Part shown: positions 63,059-64,000 of the stretch, piece after piece
Layout: each line of letters opens with the position of its first letter
How positions within the stretch are numbered: the first letter of the stretch is position 1
DNA from: Atrichornis clamosus
Lineage: Eukaryota > Chordata > Aves > Passeriformes > Menuridae
Assembly (NCBI GenBank): GCA_013400975.1
Contig: WBMZ01003280.1
Location: 1 to 64,000, forward strand
Length of the DNA stretch: 64,000 bases
Direction of reading: 5' to 3'
The notes under the pieces: generated by a model
What the model saw: only the letters and a program-made list of their open reading frames with translations
Told to the model about the DNA's origin: nothing
The model's database searches: none
Translations under genes and position numbers: made by a program

Positions 63059-64000
63059 AGCGACGTGTCCTGTTGTCCTGCTGGAGAGGGTGGAAGTACC
63101 CACAGTGCAGAGCAGTGCAGAGTTTGCTCTGAACACACGCCGCTCACTCTCACACATCTTCCAGCCTCCTCGGCCCTTCCCTCTCCCTCACTTCGCTGCA
63201 CGGAAGGATTTCCCTGTGATACGGGCGGGGGGAAAAATCAGTTCTCACTCTTGTTTCCAGAGCCTGCCGTGAAAAGCAGTCCCACCACAACTCCAGAATG
63301 AGCCGCAGGGTGCAGGGCTGCCAGCAGCGCCCTGCTGAAGGGACGGCACGGCGACTCGGAGCACAGCCGCTCACACGTCCTCCCCTCTCAACACACCTCG
63401 TGCAGATTCCGCAGTGGCGTAAAGACAACAGCAGACACATCAAAGGCACAAGTAAATCCTCCCAAAGCAAGGGTGGGTTCTGCCCTCTGCACGCGCCAGG
63501 GGACAGAAATGCTCCCCAGCCTCACAGAATTGCTCTTACTGAACTTATTCCTGAGAAATCCGTCACAGCAAGGTGAGACTTCAAAAAACCCAGATCCACA
63601 CTGCTCCTACAAACAAGTCCAGATCCACAGACCTGCAGGACCAGCTCATGAATTTCAAGCCAAGAATGTTTTAAGAAATCACAGTGTTAATTCGGGGATT
63701 AAAAAAATGTATTAGATTTTAATTCAGAATTAAAAATTCAGAGCCTTCTGACAAGGAGCAGCCAGGCTGCCCTTCCCAGGCTGGGTGGGCTGCTCTTGTC
63801 TGCTGTGAGACCACGAACTGTCCACTGTGCCTGCACCACCCTCAGCAGGGCTGTTTGGAGCTGCACCTGAAGGACAGCACCCCCACCACCACCAAAAAAA
63901 AAATGTATATCTAAATCAATCAACTTTCTGCTCTCAAAGAGCCAACGCAGCTTGATAAGAAACAAAACTGCCTGAGGGCCAGAACACCCCAAATTTTCCA

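Larger units (their letters stand above)
47154..64000 (-). other. Intron upstream of exon A, possibly with 5' flank
   Basis: At least 16.8 kb lies 5' of exon A with no supported exon. I looked on the minus strand for the expected preceding human-type peptide (MSKGILQVHPPICDCPGC) and found no match, so that exon is probably beyond 64000. The stretch holds two CR1 fragments, a 49-52 bp minisatellite at 60301-60441, a 38 bp duplication at 56495-56556, small simple repeats such as (ATTT)n near 49509, and AT-rich islands, for example 62265-62420. No CpG-island promoter or other gene is evident. Confidence 0.7.

Noticed and set aside
1..64000. CRISPR arrays, prokaryotic operons, phage or toxin systems
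   Set aside because: The tandem repeats have no unique spacers of regular length, and the sequence is clearly vertebrate with spliced exons and CR1 elements.
1..64000. tRNA, rRNA or microRNA genes
   Set aside because: I saw no convincing A/B boxes, rRNA cores or long near-perfect hairpins by eye. A covariance-model search was not possible here.

Overview
The window looks like avian nuclear DNA, probably from a songbird. It carries several fragments of the chicken-repeat-1 (CR1) LINE, including 3' ends close to 'ttccaacccaaaccattccatgattctg'-type tails. It also has many GC-rich minisatellites, small assembly gaps and no bacterial-type gene packing. There is no operon, phage, CRISPR array or compact novel system. 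Almost every long open frame here is an accident of GC-rich or tandemly repeated intronic DNA.

The one gene I can support is SAMD11 (sterile alpha motif domain containing 11), read on the minus strand. Five consecutive internal coding exons are visible, in transcript order: A 47153-46975, B 39213-39163, C 24219-24095, D 9130-9038 and E 2433-2269. All five have AG acceptors, GT donors and matching phases (0/2, 2/2, 2/1, 1/1, 1/1). They join into one frame of 204 codons plus one base. The encoded stretch aligns with the middle of human SAMD11 as I remember it, from just after the SAND-like domain to the 'EEHYRRMMSALNE' segment. The promoter, the SAND-region exons and the C-terminal SAM domain lie outside the window or were not found. 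SAMD11 and its relative SAMD7 are known as Polycomb (PRC1)-associated repressors in photoreceptors.

Layout: 1-2268 is the intron after exon E, with a 34-35 bp minisatellite. 2434-9037 is intron D-E, with a (TAA)n tract and a 41/51 bp minisatellite. 9131-24094 is intron C-D, with CR1 pieces, a polypurine tract, a 53 bp array broken by a 187-N gap, and a 69 bp duplication. 24220-39162 is intron B-C, with CR1 pieces, a GGAT microsatellite and AT-rich islands. 39214-46974 is intron A-B, with a 60 bp higher-order minisatellite about 190 bp upstream of exon B, a CR1 piece and AT-rich islands. 47154-64000 is the intron upstream of exon A and possibly 5' flank, with two CR1 pieces and a minisatellite.

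The most interesting points are the frame-neutral 51-nt exon B with the G-rich 60 bp array beside it; introns that seem much longer than the human ones; a conserved SUMO-type site in exon A; a short CAG/Gln run in exon E; and the fact that every N in the assembly falls inside a tandem array. I found no convincing previously undescribed system.
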